DNA of 39,085 bases from CAZNVB01 sp964576265 (GCA_964576265.1 CAZNVB010000065.1:1-39085), one strand, 5' to 3'; shown: positions 7,606-16,380, counted from the first letter of the stretch. Numbers and translations: made by a program. The notes: generated by a model not told the origin, from the letters alone.

Positions 7606-8166
7606 ATGAACGACGAGCAAAAATTTGACCTGGAGATCGATTATGAGCACATCGATGTCGAAGAAATTATGACTCGGATCAAAAAGAAAGTCGCCGCCGA
7701 AGCGGGTCAAGAAAGAGAGGCCGCTGCGATCGTTGCCGCAGCCGGCGTCGCCTCGGGAGAAACAGCTCCTGAGCCGAGCAACGGTTTTGAATCTCAGGGG
7801 CGAGGGGGCCGGCTGAGATCTCTTCTTCTCAAGGTCATGTCGCCCTTCCGGCCGCTGATCAAGCTCCTCATTCTGCCCGTCTATGAGGAGCACCGGCAGA
7901 CGGTCCGGATCCTCCACCAGACGAACAAACGGTTGGACCGCCTTTATCAAATCAACGAAAAGGACCATCGTCTGGCGTTCGAGCGGCTCGACCGGCTGCG
8001 CGAATACATCAAGCTTCTGCACACGCTCAGTCACAACGTGGTCGTCGAGCTGACCAAGCTGAAGATTGAGGAAGAGACGCTGAAGGCCACGGTCAGGCTT
8101 CTGGAGAAGGATTTTGAGCACCTCGGCCGGCGCGAGCGGGCTCTGGAGCATGAGATCTTCAAGTGA
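7606..8166 (+). CDS. Coiled-coil protein of the glycan cluster (186 residues)
   Basis: ATG 7606 after GAGGAGAGG. The N-terminal 35 residues contain HIDVEEIMTRIKKKVAAEAG, the same EEI..RI pattern as its neighbours. A low-complexity Ala/Gly/Ser linker follows (about 40-66), then an amphipathic segment LLLKVMSPFRPLIKLLILPVYEEHRQTV (about 70-97) and a long coiled coil to the end (NKRLDRLYQINEKDHRLAFERLDRLREYIKLL...; LKIEEETLKATVRLLEKDFEHLGRRERALEHE). It overlaps the following glycosyltransferase by four bases (GTGA), so the two are translationally coupled. No enzyme motif. Oligomerising partner or membrane anchor of the coupled enzyme is inference. Confidence 0.8.
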   Translation: MNDEQKFDLEIDYEHIDVEEIMTRIKKKVAAEAGQEREAAAIVAAAGVASGETAPEPSNGFESQGRGGRLRSLLLKVMSPFRPLIKLLILPVYEEHRQTVRILHQTNKRLDRLYQINEKDHRLAFERLDRLREYIKLLHTLSHNVVVELTKLKIEEETLKATVRLLEKDFEHLGRRERALEHEIFK

Positions 8167-9350
8167 AACTCGCCTTTGTCGTCCAGCGTTACGGGCTCGA
8201 GATCAACGGCGGCGCCGAGCTCCATTGCCGCTGGGTGGCCGAGCATTTAAGCAAGTATCATCGAACGGAGGTCCTGACGACCAAAGCTTTTGACTACATC
8301 ACCTGGAAGAATCACTATCCAGAAGACGAAGAGCTCATCAACGGCATTCGGGTGAGGAGATTTCCGGTTGCCCGGCCCAGGCATCCGGAGAGATTCGGAC
8401 GTCTCCAGGATCACATCCTGAACAATGAGCATCCGAACGAGGACGAGCTTCGCTGGATGGATGAAGAAGGCCCTTTGGTTCCCGACCTCATCCGGTTTCT
8501 TAAAGAATCGGAAGGGGAATACGACTATTTCATCTTTTTCAGCTATCGCTATTACCATTCTTTTTGGGGAATCCACACTGTTCCTCAAAAAAGCATCCTC
8601 GTCCCCACGGCGGAGAAAGACCCGGTGATCAACCTCCGAATTTTCCGGGACCTTTTTCTCAAGCCGCGAGCCCTGATCTACAATTCCGTGGAAGAGCGGC
8701 GGATGATCCACGCCGTTTCCCGGAACGAGGCGGTCCTCGGCGATATCGTCGGCGTGGGAAGCGAGATTCCGGCTCGGCGGTCCAGCGAAGCGTTCCGGCA
8801 GAAATTCAAGGTGGAAGGACCGTACATCATTTACATCGGGCGCATTGATCAAAACAAAGGTTGCCACCGCCTCTTTGAGTATTTCCTTCGCTATAAAAAA
8901 GACACCGGCTCGGACATCAAGCTGGTCCTGGCCGGAAGCACGGTGATGCAGATTCCCTCCCATCCCGATATTTTCTATCTCGGATTCATCGGGGAGGAAG
9001 ACAAGTTCAACGCCCTGGAAGGAGCCGAAATCTTGGTCATGCCTTCGTTCTATGAAAGCCTGTCCATGGTCACTCTGGAATCCTGGGCTCTCGGCAAGCC
9101 CGTCTTGGCCAACGGACTCTGCGAAGTCCTCAAGGGGCAGTGTCTGCGCTCGAACGGCGGCCTGTTTTATGAGAACTATCCGGAGTTCCGGGAAGGCCTG
9201 AGCCTGCTTCTCGATTCCCCTCGGTTGCGACATCGCTTGGGAGAGAACGGCAAGAAATACTTTGACGCCAATTACACCTGGCCGATCATCGAGCGAAAGT
9301 ATCTGGCGATCCTGGACAAACTCGAGAAAGAGAAGGAAAGGGCCGCCTGA
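8163..9350 (+). CDS. GT4-family glycosyltransferase (paralogue A)
   Basis: 395 residues from GTG 8163, overlapping the previous stop. N-terminus MKLAFVVQRYGLEINGGAELHCRW has the GGAE acceptor-domain loop of GT4 enzymes. The donor domain begins IIYIGRIDQNKGCHRLFEYF near 222, and PSFYESLSMVTLESWALGKPVL near 297 carries the EX7E element. It is a clear paralogue of the protein at 11529: same length (395), same opening (AFVVQRYG.E...G.ELHCR), the same DYITWKN..YP block near residue 45 and the same KGQCLR/KEHCLR segment near the end. The two flank a second pair of paralogues. Predicted cytosolic; sugar unknown. TGATG overlap with the next gene. Confidence 0.92.
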   Translation: MKLAFVVQRYGLEINGGAELHCRWVAEHLSKYHRTEVLTTKAFDYITWKNHYPEDEELINGIRVRRFPVARPRHPERFGRLQDHILNNEHPNEDELRWMDEEGPLVPDLIRFLKESEGEYDYFIFFSYRYYHSFWGIHTVPQKSILVPTAEKDPVINLRIFRDLFLKPRALIYNSVEERRMIHAVSRNEAVLGDIVGVGSEIPARRSSEAFRQKFKVEGPYIIYIGRIDQNKGCHRLFEYFLRYKKDTGSDIKLVLAGSTVMQIPSHPDIFYLGFIGEEDKFNALEGAEILVMPSFYESLSMVTLESWALGKPVLANGLCEVLKGQCLRSNGGLFYENYPEFREGLSLLLDSPRLRHRLGENGKKYFDANYTWPIIERKYLAILDKLEKEKERAA

Positions 9351-10417
9351 TGGACGTTCATCAGTTCGCCACTTCGCTCAGCTACGGAGACGCTATTTCG
9401 GATGAGATGCTCGAGATCCAACAGGTCCTGCGGGAAAAGGGCTATGGCTCGGAGATCTTCACTCGCTTTTTCGACCCCCGGACCGCCGGGTTGAGGCGGG
9501 ATTATCGGGAGTACCGGAGATTCAGCTCGCCCCAGAATATCGTCATCTTCCATTTTTCGATCGGCTCGCCCGTATCCAAAATGTTCTTCCGGGTCCCGGA
9601 CAAGAAGATCATGATTTATCACAACATTACCCCGCACGAGTACTTTCTCGATTCCCACCGTATCCTGGCGCGGGAATGCTACAAGGGCCGACTCGAGCTC
9701 AAGCTTTTCGTCGATAAAGTCGACCTTGCTCTCGGAGATTCCGAGTTCAACCGGCGGGAACTCGAGGCCGTCGGCTATAAAAAAACAGGCGTCCTGCCGA
9801 TCCTGATGAACTTCGCCAAGTTCGACCGGCCGGGCGATCCGGTGACCAGACGCTTGTTCGGGGACGGGAGGACGAACCTGCTCTATGTCGGACGGCTCAT
9901 TCCCAACAAAAAATTCGAGGATCTGATCAAGGTCTTCTTTTTTTATCAAAAATATTTCGATCCCGATTCGCGCCTTATCCTGGCCGGAGATCACCGCGGG
10001 CTCGAACGCTATTTCGCTGGCCTTCTGGAGCTTGGGGAGAGACTCGGGTTGAAAAACGTTCATTTCACGGGGCACGTCGAATTCTCCGAACTCCGGGCCT
10101 ATTATGAAGTCGCTTCGGTCTACCTGAGCTTGAGCGAGCATGAAGGATTCGGTGTGCCGTTGCTCGAGGCCTTCTATCAGAGGATCCCGGTCGTCGGGTT
10201 TGCCGCCGGTGCCGTCGAGGAGACGATGAACGGCGGAGGCCTGCTTCTCAGGCGGAAGGATTTTCTCCGCACGGCCGCCCTGATCGATCTCCTGGTCAGA
10301 GATCAGGCCCTCCGGCAGACGATTGTTCGGGGCCAGCTTCGAGCTCTGGAGAAATTCAGCCGCCAGAATGTCAGCCGTATTTTGCTCGACCACATTGAGG
10401 ACCTGAGCCGCCGATGA
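9350..10417 (+). CDS. GT4-family glycosyltransferase (paralogue B)
   Basis: 355 residues from ATG 9350, sharing one base with the stop of the previous gene. Opens with MDVHQFATSLSYGDAISDEMLEIQQ, a GDAI.DE loop in place of GGAE. Contains HNITPHEYF near 86, LALGDSEFNRRELEAVGY near 125, the donor-domain opening TNLLYVGRLIPNKKFEDLIKVF near 180 and SLSEHEGFGVPLLEAFYQRIPVVGF near 262, which holds the EX7E element (EGFGVPLLE). The product is predicted to be cytosolic, transferring a nucleotide-activated sugar. It is paralogous to the next gene; both share the GDAI loop, HHN/HN.T motif, NKK.EDLIKV and SLSEHEGF. The pairing suggests duplication followed by specialisation for successive residues in the same glycan. 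Confidence 0.92.
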   Translation: MDVHQFATSLSYGDAISDEMLEIQQVLREKGYGSEIFTRFFDPRTAGLRRDYREYRRFSSPQNIVIFHFSIGSPVSKMFFRVPDKKIMIYHNITPHEYFLDSHRILARECYKGRLELKLFVDKVDLALGDSEFNRRELEAVGYKKTGVLPILMNFAKFDRPGDPVTRRLFGDGRTNLLYVGRLIPNKKFEDLIKVFFFYQKYFDPDSRLILAGDHRGLERYFAGLLELGERLGLKNVHFTGHVEFSELRAYYEVASVYLSLSEHEGFGVPLLEAFYQRIPVVGFAAGAVEETMNGGGLLLRRKDFLRTAALIDLLVRDQALRQTIVRGQLRALEKFSRQNVSRILLDHIEDLSRR

Positions 10418-11532
10418 GGATCGACCAGCTCCTGCCGGCCTATCACCGCGGAGACGCCATCGGAGACGAAGCGACCTCCCTTCGAGCCTTCTTCCGTTCG
10501 CAAGGCTTCGAGTCGAATATTTACCGCCTTTCCTGCGATCGCGAGCTGGAGGGGGATTCGCTGGATTTCGCCGCCTTTCCATCGCCGCGGCCGGAGGACA
10601 TCGCGATCCTTCATTTTGCCCTGGCTTCCCCGCTTTCCCGGGCGTTCCAATCGCTCGCCTGCCACCGGGTCCTCATCCATCACAACGTCACGGCGCCTGA
10701 ATTTTTTTCCGGCTTCAGCGAAGAAATGGTTCGGATCTGCCGGCGAGGACGGGAAGAGCTGCGCTCGCTCGCCGAAGTGACCGATGTCGGCTTGGCGGAT
10801 TCGCGGTTCAACGCCCAGGAGCTGTCGGATCTCGGATTCCGAGAAGTCCATGTCTTCCCCCTCTATTTGGATTTTTCGAAGTACGAGAGACCGATGAACG
10901 GCTTCGTCCACCGACTCTACCGGGACGAGAGGACGAATATTCTTTTCGTCGGCCGCGTCGTCCCGAACAAAAAGATCGAGGACTTGATCAAAGTCACGTT
11001 CTACTACAAAAAATACATCTCTTCACTCGTCCGGCTGATCATCGTCGGCAAGACGTCCTCCCTTCCTGACTACTATCGCAGTCTTGTGCGGATGGCCGAT
11101 GACTTCCTGCTCGAGCCCGAAGAGATCGAATTCACCGGTCATATCCCGGACGACGAGCTCTTTGCCCTCTATCGGGCGGCCGATGTTTTTCTCTCCTTGA
11201 GCGAACATGAGGGGTTCTGCCTTCCCCTCGTCGAGAGCATGATTTTCGACCTTCCGGTGGTCGCCTTCAAGTCGACGGCCGTCCCGGACACCCTGGGGGG
11301 GGCGGGTGTTCTTATCGGGCGGAAGAAGGTCGCGGAAATCGCCGAGCTCGTCGATCTTGTCGCTCATGAAAAGAGAATCCGAGACCGAATTATTGCCGGT
11401 CAGAGAGAACGTCTGGCCGGCCTCAAGGCTGAGGGAAGAGAGCCGTTCCTTCGCTGGCTGATCGACCGCCTTAGAGAAAAAAAAGGTGGAAGGCTGAAGA
11501 AAAACGGGGAAAGGTCGGGTAAGTCGGAATGA
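10414..11532 (+). CDS. GT4-family glycosyltransferase (paralogue B')
   Basis: 372 residues from ATG 10414, with an ATGA overlap with the previous gene. Opens MRIDQLLPAYHRGDAIGDEATSLRAF. VLIHHNVTAPEFF near 86, VGLADSRFNAQELSDLGF near 126, TNILFVGRVVPNKKIEDLIKV near 180 and SLSEHEGFCLPLVESMIFDLPVVAF near 265 follow the layout of paralogue B; EGFCLPLVE is the EX7E element. The C-terminal 20 residues are very basic (LREKKGGRLKKNGERSGKSE), possibly a membrane-contacting tail. Another four-base overlap (ATGA) couples it to the gene at 11529. Donor and acceptor are not readable from sequence. Confidence 0.92.
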   Translation: MRIDQLLPAYHRGDAIGDEATSLRAFFRSQGFESNIYRLSCDRELEGDSLDFAAFPSPRPEDIAILHFALASPLSRAFQSLACHRVLIHHNVTAPEFFSGFSEEMVRICRRGREELRSLAEVTDVGLADSRFNAQELSDLGFREVHVFPLYLDFSKYERPMNGFVHRLYRDERTNILFVGRVVPNKKIEDLIKVTFYYKKYISSLVRLIIVGKTSSLPDYYRSLVRMADDFLLEPEEIEFTGHIPDDELFALYRAADVFLSLSEHEGFCLPLVESMIFDLPVVAFKSTAVPDTLGGAGVLIGRKKVAEIAELVDLVAHEKRIRDRIIAGQRERLAGLKAEGREPFLRWLIDRLREKKGGRLKKNGERSGKSE

Positions 11533-12716
11533 AAGTCGCTTTCGTCGTCCAGAGATATGGCGCCGAAGTCATGGGCGGGTCGGAACTCCACTGCCGGCTT
11601 ATCGCCGAAAGGCTGGCCGCGGTCGGGCACGAGACGACCATCTATACGACTTGCGCCAGAGACTACATCACCTGGAAAAATGAGTATCCGGCCGGGCAAA
11701 GCATCCTCAACGGAGTCGTCGTCAGGCGCCATGAGGTGGAGAGGCCCCGAGTGCTCGAGGACTTCAACGCTTTCTCCGATTGGATTTTCTCCCACCAGCA
11801 TACGAGAGAGGATGAGCTCGAGTGGATCGAACGTCAGGGCCCGGTCGTGCCGAGCCTTCTTGCCGCCTTGGCGAGGGAGGAGAAAGAGCACGACGCCTTT
11901 ATTTTTTTTACCTATCTCTATTACACAACCTATCATGGGCTCAAGGCGGTCAAAGGCAAAAAGACGCTTGTTCCCACCGCCCATGATGAGCCGGCTCTCC
12001 GGCTTGGGATCATGAAGGAGGTCTTTGCCCTTCCGGCGGCTTTGATGTTCAACACCGAGGCGGAGAAAACAATGCTCAGCCGCTATTTCTCTTTTGCCGG
12101 AAAATATCAGGATATCGTCGGCGTCGGCGTTGACCTTCCCGAGGGGTTGGATCCCGACGTTTTCCGCCGCCGCTTCGGTCTTTCTGAACCGTTTGTGCTT
12201 TATGCCGGCCGGATCGAGCCGGGGAAAGGTTGTCGCGAGATGGTCGACTATTTTCTCGAAGCGAGCCGGCGTTATCCCGATGTCCATCTCGTCCTCATCG
12301 GCAACCTGCTGATGGATCTGCCGTCCCATCCTCGGATCCATTATCTTGGGTTTGTCTCCCCGAGGGAAAAAGATGAAGCCATGGCCGCTGCCGTGGCCAC
12401 GGTCCACCCCTCCCATTTTGAAAGCCTCTGCATGGCCGCCCTTGAATCGCTGGCGGTCAAGACGCCGATCCTGGTTCAGGAAGCCGCCGAGCCGCTCAAG
12501 GAGCATTGTCTGCGCGGACAATGCGGACTCTACTATTCAAATCAGGCCGAGTTTGCCTCCTCTCTCGGCTTGCTGCTTGCCGACCCGAAATTGCGGTCTC
12601 TCCTCGGGGCGAACGGATATTCCTACGTCGTGAGAAACTACGATTGGCCCAAAATCATCGGCAAATACGAGAGCCTGCTTCGCTACCTCATGTCCGGCAC
12701 GGCGAAAGAAGTTTGA
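11529..12716 (+). CDS. GT4-family glycosyltransferase (paralogue A')
   Basis: 395 residues from ATG 11529, overlapping the previous gene by ATGA. Opens MKVAFVVQRYGAEVMGGSELHCRLIAERL; GGSE takes the place of GGAE. The donor domain begins FVLYAGRIEPGKGCREMVDYF near 222, and PSHFESLCMAALESLAVKTPIL near 297 contains the EX7E element. It is the closest relative in the window of the gene at 8163, with matching length and shared blocks throughout, so the four genes run A-B-B'-A'. It is the last glycosyltransferase of the operon: its stop lies within a TTGACA box that may start the transcript of the MglA-like gene 49 bases downstream. Confidence 0.92.
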   Translation: MKVAFVVQRYGAEVMGGSELHCRLIAERLAAVGHETTIYTTCARDYITWKNEYPAGQSILNGVVVRRHEVERPRVLEDFNAFSDWIFSHQHTREDELEWIERQGPVVPSLLAALAREEKEHDAFIFFTYLYYTTYHGLKAVKGKKTLVPTAHDEPALRLGIMKEVFALPAALMFNTEAEKTMLSRYFSFAGKYQDIVGVGVDLPEGLDPDVFRRRFGLSEPFVLYAGRIEPGKGCREMVDYFLEASRRYPDVHLVLIGNLLMDLPSHPRIHYLGFVSPREKDEAMAAAVATVHPSHFESLCMAALESLAVKTPILVQEAAEPLKEHCLRGQCGLYYSNQAEFASSLGLLLADPKLRSLLGANGYSYVVRNYDWPKIIGKYESLLRYLMSGTAKEV

Positions 12717-12741
12717 CATCGGGGGGGCGGTGTGTTAAGCA
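12713..12741 (+). promoter_or_regulatory. Possible promoter before the MglA-like GTPase gene
   Basis: A perfect TTGACA (12713-12718) overlaps the stop of the last GT4 gene. At the right distance (17-18 bases) only weak -10 candidates exist (TAAGCA or AAGCAT, 12736-12742). A run of seven G in the spacer is unusual. The GTPase may have its own promoter or rely on read-through. Confidence 0.35.
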
Positions 12742-12765
12742 TTTAGGGGGACGACAGGCAAAGCG

Positions 12766-13581
12766 ATGGCTTTTGTTAACCATGTGACGAAGAATCTGGC
12801 GATCAAAATCGTCTATTACGGACCCGGTCTGAGCGGTAAGACGACCAACCTCCGCTATATCTACTTCAAGCTGGATTCGGGCTCGCGCGGCGACCTCGTC
12901 TGTCTGGAGACCGACACGGAACGAACCTATTTTTTCGACCTCCTGCCGGTGAAGGCCGGGCTGATCGGCGACTATCGGGTCCATTTTCAGCTGATGACCG
13001 TGCCGGGCCAGATTTTTTATGACGCCTCCCGCAAGACGGTCCTCCGGGGTGCCGACGGGATTGTCTTCGTGGCTGATTCACAGATTCCCCTTCTCGATGC
13101 CAACTTGGAAAGCTTCGATAACCTGCGCCGGAATCTACTCGCCTTGAACATCGATATCTATGCGCTCCCTCTTGTTTTCCAGTACAACAAGCGAGATCTG
13201 GATCATTTGATTCCCGTCGAGACGTTCAATCAGCTCCTCAACCCGAACAACCTTCCCTCGATCGAGGCTTCGGCGATCAACGGAGTGGGCGTGCTCGAAA
13301 CTCTGAAGGAGATCGCCAAGTTGACCGTCCCCAAGGTCAAGGAACAGGTTCTTGGGGTGAGACCGCAGGCGGAAGAAAAGGCTCGGGATAAGGAAAAGGC
13401 GACGGAAGCCGTCAACGGCTCGACACGAAAAGAGCCCCGCCTTGATGAAGCCGAAGAACGCCGGGAAGCCGAAACTCATGAAAGAAAGATGAAGCTCCGG
13501 ACTCTCGAGGAGATCGAAAAAGAACTCGAAAAACTCTCCAGGGAATTTCTGGATAAATCCAGGAAGCCTCGGACTTCCTGA
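12766..13581 (+). CDS. MglA-like small Ras-family GTPase with charged C-terminal extension
   Basis: 271 residues from ATG 12766. Residues 1-195 are an MglA-type GTPase: P-loop GPGLSGKTT at 19-27, MglA hallmark TVPGQ at 78-82 where Ras proteins have DxxG, and NKRD at 141-144 for guanine recognition. MglA proteins are cytosolic polarity switches, best known from gliding motility and pilus positioning in myxobacteria. Related GTPases occur in many bacteria with unknown roles. Residues about 200-271 are an unusual, strongly charged helical tail (RKEPRLDEAEERREAETHERKMKLRTLEEIEKELEKL) that could bind partners. No roadblock/LC7 (MglB-like) partner is visible nearby. Its place between the GT4 operon and the GT-C genes suggests control or localisation of glycan production, which is inference. 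Confidence 0.9.
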   Translation: MAFVNHVTKNLAIKIVYYGPGLSGKTTNLRYIYFKLDSGSRGDLVCLETDTERTYFFDLLPVKAGLIGDYRVHFQLMTVPGQIFYDASRKTVLRGADGIVFVADSQIPLLDANLESFDNLRRNLLALNIDIYALPLVFQYNKRDLDHLIPVETFNQLLNPNNLPSIEASAINGVGVLETLKEIAKLTVPKVKEQVLGVRPQAEEKARDKEKATEAVNGSTRKEPRLDEAEERREAETHERKMKLRTLEEIEKELEKLSREFLDKSRKPRTS

Positions 13582-13624
13582 GGCGTTCTTTAGGGCGCAT
13601 ATCTATTACCGCAAGGAAAAAATT

Positions 13625-16120
13625 TTGGGCGTGACGAGTCCTCGTCGGAGGAGTAATTTCCCGTTGTCCGGGACGAGCAACCGACACCGGTTTCTGCTCG
13701 GGCTTGAGATCCTGGCGTTCTGCGCCTTTCTCTGGCGCCGGCTGATCCTGGATGCCTGGCTCGAAAAGGGAAGACCTCTGTGTTCAACCTGGGTCATCTG
13801 GGCAGGAATTGCTCTGGCCGCGGCGGCGTTTGGCCTGAGTGGTGTCAAGCTCTATGCCCGCTTTCTTGCTTCAAAAACGGCCGCGCGAGAGACGGAGCTC
13901 AGAAAATCGATCGCTCTTTCGTTCACACCACTTCTTTTTTTATTCCTGACCTTTCTTCAATTCTTCGTCGCGCTGAGAAACATCGACCGCTACCTGATCC
14001 TTCTTTCCGCTGCCGGGTTTCTTATCCTCCAGGCGGTTTTTCTGGCGCGGCTCGAATGGCTGCCGAGCCGGCAGACTTGGATCCACCGCTTCAGCAAGTC
14101 TCTCGACGGCGGGAGAACGAGAAATCCACGGCTTTCCCTAGCCGTCTTGCTTGTCACTTTGAGTGTCTATATCGTCTATCTTTCCGGTCTCGTGTTTCCC
14201 TCCCATCCGCTGACCGGAGACGAGCCCCATTATGCCCTGATCGCCAGGAGCCTGCTGACGGACGGCGATGTCAACTTGCATAACGACTACCACGACCGGA
14301 ATTACGAGCCATTTTATGCCGGTCTCCTCGATCCGCATGCCGTTTCCGGAAAGAAAGGCGAGGCCTCTCTTTATTCCCGACATTTTCCTGCCTTACCGGT
14401 CCTCCTGGCTCCCTTTTATGCCGCCGGCGAGAAAGCGGCCGGGATTTTTTCCCGCTTGGCCGACCCGCCGTTCGAGCGCAGAAACGTCCTTGTCTTTTTT
14501 CTCCGGCTTCCGGTTTGTCTTTTGGCGTCGCTTCTCGGCCTTGTTTTTTTTCTCTGTGCCCGGGAGCTCACAGGAAGGGCATCGATCGCCATAGCCGTTT
14601 GGCTCGTCTTCAGCTTCAGCGCTCCGATGATCTTTTATTCCCATCTGATCTACCCCGAGATTCCCGCGGCTTTGATTTTGGCCTGGATGACGTTGGAGCT
14701 TATCCTCAAGAGGCGGCGATCCGAGCGAAGCCTTTTTTTCGCCGGGCTCGGGATCGGGCTCCTGCCCTGGTTCGCCCTGAAGTACCTCGTTCTGTCTCTC
14801 GTCGCCTTTCTTGTCGTCCTCAGCCTCGTTTTACAAGATCGGAGGAGAAAATTTCGCCTGACCCCGGCCCTCTTGGGACCGATTCTTATCTCGGCGGGGT
14901 TCTATGTTCATTTTTTGCTGTCCTCCTTCGGCAGCCTCTCGCCGGCAAAAATTTATCTTGGTCTTGAGGCCACCCAGGGTTTCTCGTTTTTCAGGATCCT
15001 GGCGGTCAACAGCGTGGATTTCGGACGGAGGTTTTTTGGCCTTCTCTTCGACCAGAGAGCCGGATTTATGGTCTTGGCCCCTGTTTATGCGCTCAGTCTG
15101 GCGGGGTTCCTGGCGCTCAGAAAGAAAAGGCCCAAGGAGTCCGCCGTTCTTCTCGCTTTCCCGGTCGTATTCTGGCTGTTTTCCTCTCTCACGCCCTACT
15201 GGGGCGGCTACTGTCCGCCGGGCCGGCCTTTCCTGCCGGTCCTCTGGGTTCTTGGGCTTTTCCTTGCCTGTGCGCTTTTCCTGCAGCCCGGTCGAGCCGC
15301 TCGGACGATCGGGGCAGTTTTGATCGGCTTGACGCTCGTCATGACTTTTCTTGCCGTCCGAACCCCCCGGCTGCTCTACCACGAAGGGCTGTCCTCGCTC
15401 TCCTTAGATATCGGCGGCGAGAGGAGCAGCAAGCTTCTGGCGGGTTTGAGCAATATTCTGGTGGATTGGACGAAGCTTGTCCCTTCCCTTTCTTCGCGAG
15501 CGACCGAGCTTCGAAACTGGACTCCGCTTGTTTTTTGGCTGATCGCGGTTTTTGGGATCAATCTTCTCTGGCTCAGAAAAAGACGGTCCGACGGAAAAGG
15601 AACGCCGAACGGCTTGAATTTTTTTCCCGAGGTCGCCCTGGTTCTTCTCATCGGCGGTCTGATTTCGGTCCACCGGATTTTCGATGTCCGTCTTGCCGGA
15701 GGATTTGAACTGGACCAGGGGAAAATGACCGTCTTTCCTCAGGATCAAAACAGCCACGGCGAAGAAGGCGGCGGGTTTTGGATCAAGGGGCGAAGCCGGA
15801 GTTTTCTCGTTCTTCAGACAGACGAACCGGTGGCCGAGTTCCAGCTGACCCTTTCGAGTCCGGTAGAAGGTGAGACCGGGATCCGGATCGGAACGGCGAA
15901 AAGAAGGGTTGAGAGAACCGTCCCGGCCGGCCGGCCCACCACGTTGCGCATCTCTTCGCCCCGCGGCCTCCGCTGGCATGGGCATCTCCTCTATGCTCTT
16001 GAGATTGAAGAAAAAGGCCAGTTTTTTCCATATAAAATCGATCGGAATAGTAAGGATAGGCGGCCGCTCGGCGTCTTCGTCCGCCTCTCCGGACGGTCGG
16101 CGGTTCCTTTCCTCCCCTGA
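13625..16120 (+). CDS. GT-C (GT39/ArnT-like) membrane glycosyltransferase with C-terminal soluble domain
   Basis: 831 residues from TTG 13625; AAGGAA lies at a proper distance, while a GTG at 13631 would be further from it. Many membrane helices cover about 25-670. The first large extracytoplasmic loop has HPLTGDEPHYALIARSLL near 193-210, the acidic GDE motif expected of the GT-C catalytic loop. The last 150 residues are soluble and beta-rich (FELDQGKMTVFPQ..., VAEFQLTLSSPVEGETGIRIG), probably in the periplasm, where they could hold the acceptor. GT-C enzymes of this kind transfer sugar from polyprenyl phosphate to a lipid or protein acceptor outside the inner membrane. At 831 residues it is longer than usual ArnT/PMT homologues (about 550). 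The substrate is unknown. Confidence 0.88.
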   Translation: MGVTSPRRRSNFPLSGTSNRHRFLLGLEILAFCAFLWRRLILDAWLEKGRPLCSTWVIWAGIALAAAAFGLSGVKLYARFLASKTAARETELRKSIALSFTPLLFLFLTFLQFFVALRNIDRYLILLSAAGFLILQAVFLARLEWLPSRQTWIHRFSKSLDGGRTRNPRLSLAVLLVTLSVYIVYLSGLVFPSHPLTGDEPHYALIARSLLTDGDVNLHNDYHDRNYEPFYAGLLDPHAVSGKKGEASLYSRHFPALPVLLAPFYAAGEKAAGIFSRLADPPFERRNVLVFFLRLPVCLLASLLGLVFFLCARELTGRASIAIAVWLVFSFSAPMIFYSHLIYPEIPAALILAWMTLELILKRRRSERSLFFAGLGIGLLPWFALKYLVLSLVAFLVVLSLVLQDRRRKFRLTPALLGPILISAGFYVHFLLSSFGSLSPAKIYLGLEATQGFSFFRILAVNSVDFGRRFFGLLFDQRAGFMVLAPVYALSLAGFLALRKKRPKESAVLLAFPVVFWLFSSLTPYWGGYCPPGRPFLPVLWVLGLFLACALFLQPGRAARTIGAVLIGLTLVMTFLAVRTPRLLYHEGLSSLSLDIGGERSSKLLAGLSNILVDWTKLVPSLSSRATELRNWTPLVFWLIAVFGINLLWLRKRRSDGKGTPNGLNFFPEVALVLLIGGLISVHRIFDVRLAGGFELDQGKMTVFPQDQNSHGEEGGGFWIKGRSRSFLVLQTDEPVAEFQLTLSSPVEGETGIRIGTAKRRVERTVPAGRPTTLRISSPRGLRWHGHLLYALEIEEKGQFFPYKIDRNSKDRRPLGVFVRLSGRSAVPFLP

Positions 16121-16237
16121 TTCGGTCCGAGGGCTTGCTTTCATCGCGCCGGAAAGATGAAATTCCGGGTAGCTCAAGGCGCCTTTAAACAGGGCCGAGG
16201 ATAAGACCGCTGAGTTTCATCAGCCCAGAAGAAGAGG

Positions 16238-16299
16238 AAGAACGCGGAGCGGTTCCCTCTCCAAGAAAACTTGGCATCCGAGGCCGAAAGGTTTAGAAT
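16238..16299 (+). promoter_or_regulatory. Promoter of the GT-C gene at 16381 with shared upstream element (copy C)
   Basis: TTGGCA (16271-16276), a 17-base spacer and TAGAAT (16294-16299) form a good promoter about 80 bases before the ATG at 16381. Upstream, 16238-16265 repeats the element seen at 2530 and 18462: GAACGCGGAGCGGTTC is identical over 16 bases with the copy at 18462, and all copies end in AAG just before the -35 box. Here the end is also a small palindrome, CCAAGAAAACTTGG (16261-16274). Confidence 0.65.
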
Positions 16300-16380
16300 C
16301 TCATCCGCGGCTTGATGTCCTCGTCGTGCCGGTCCGGCGGAGCGAGGTCGGTTTGAAAAGACAAAAATGACGGAGTAAAC

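Noticed and set aside
9272..10582. Minus-strand open frame of 436 codons opposite the GT4 genes
   Set aside because: Antisense of two clear GT4 enzymes; no domain and no ribosome site. Similar shadows at 2868-3881, 5784-6896, 11400-12521 and 35921-37060 were rejected for the same reason.
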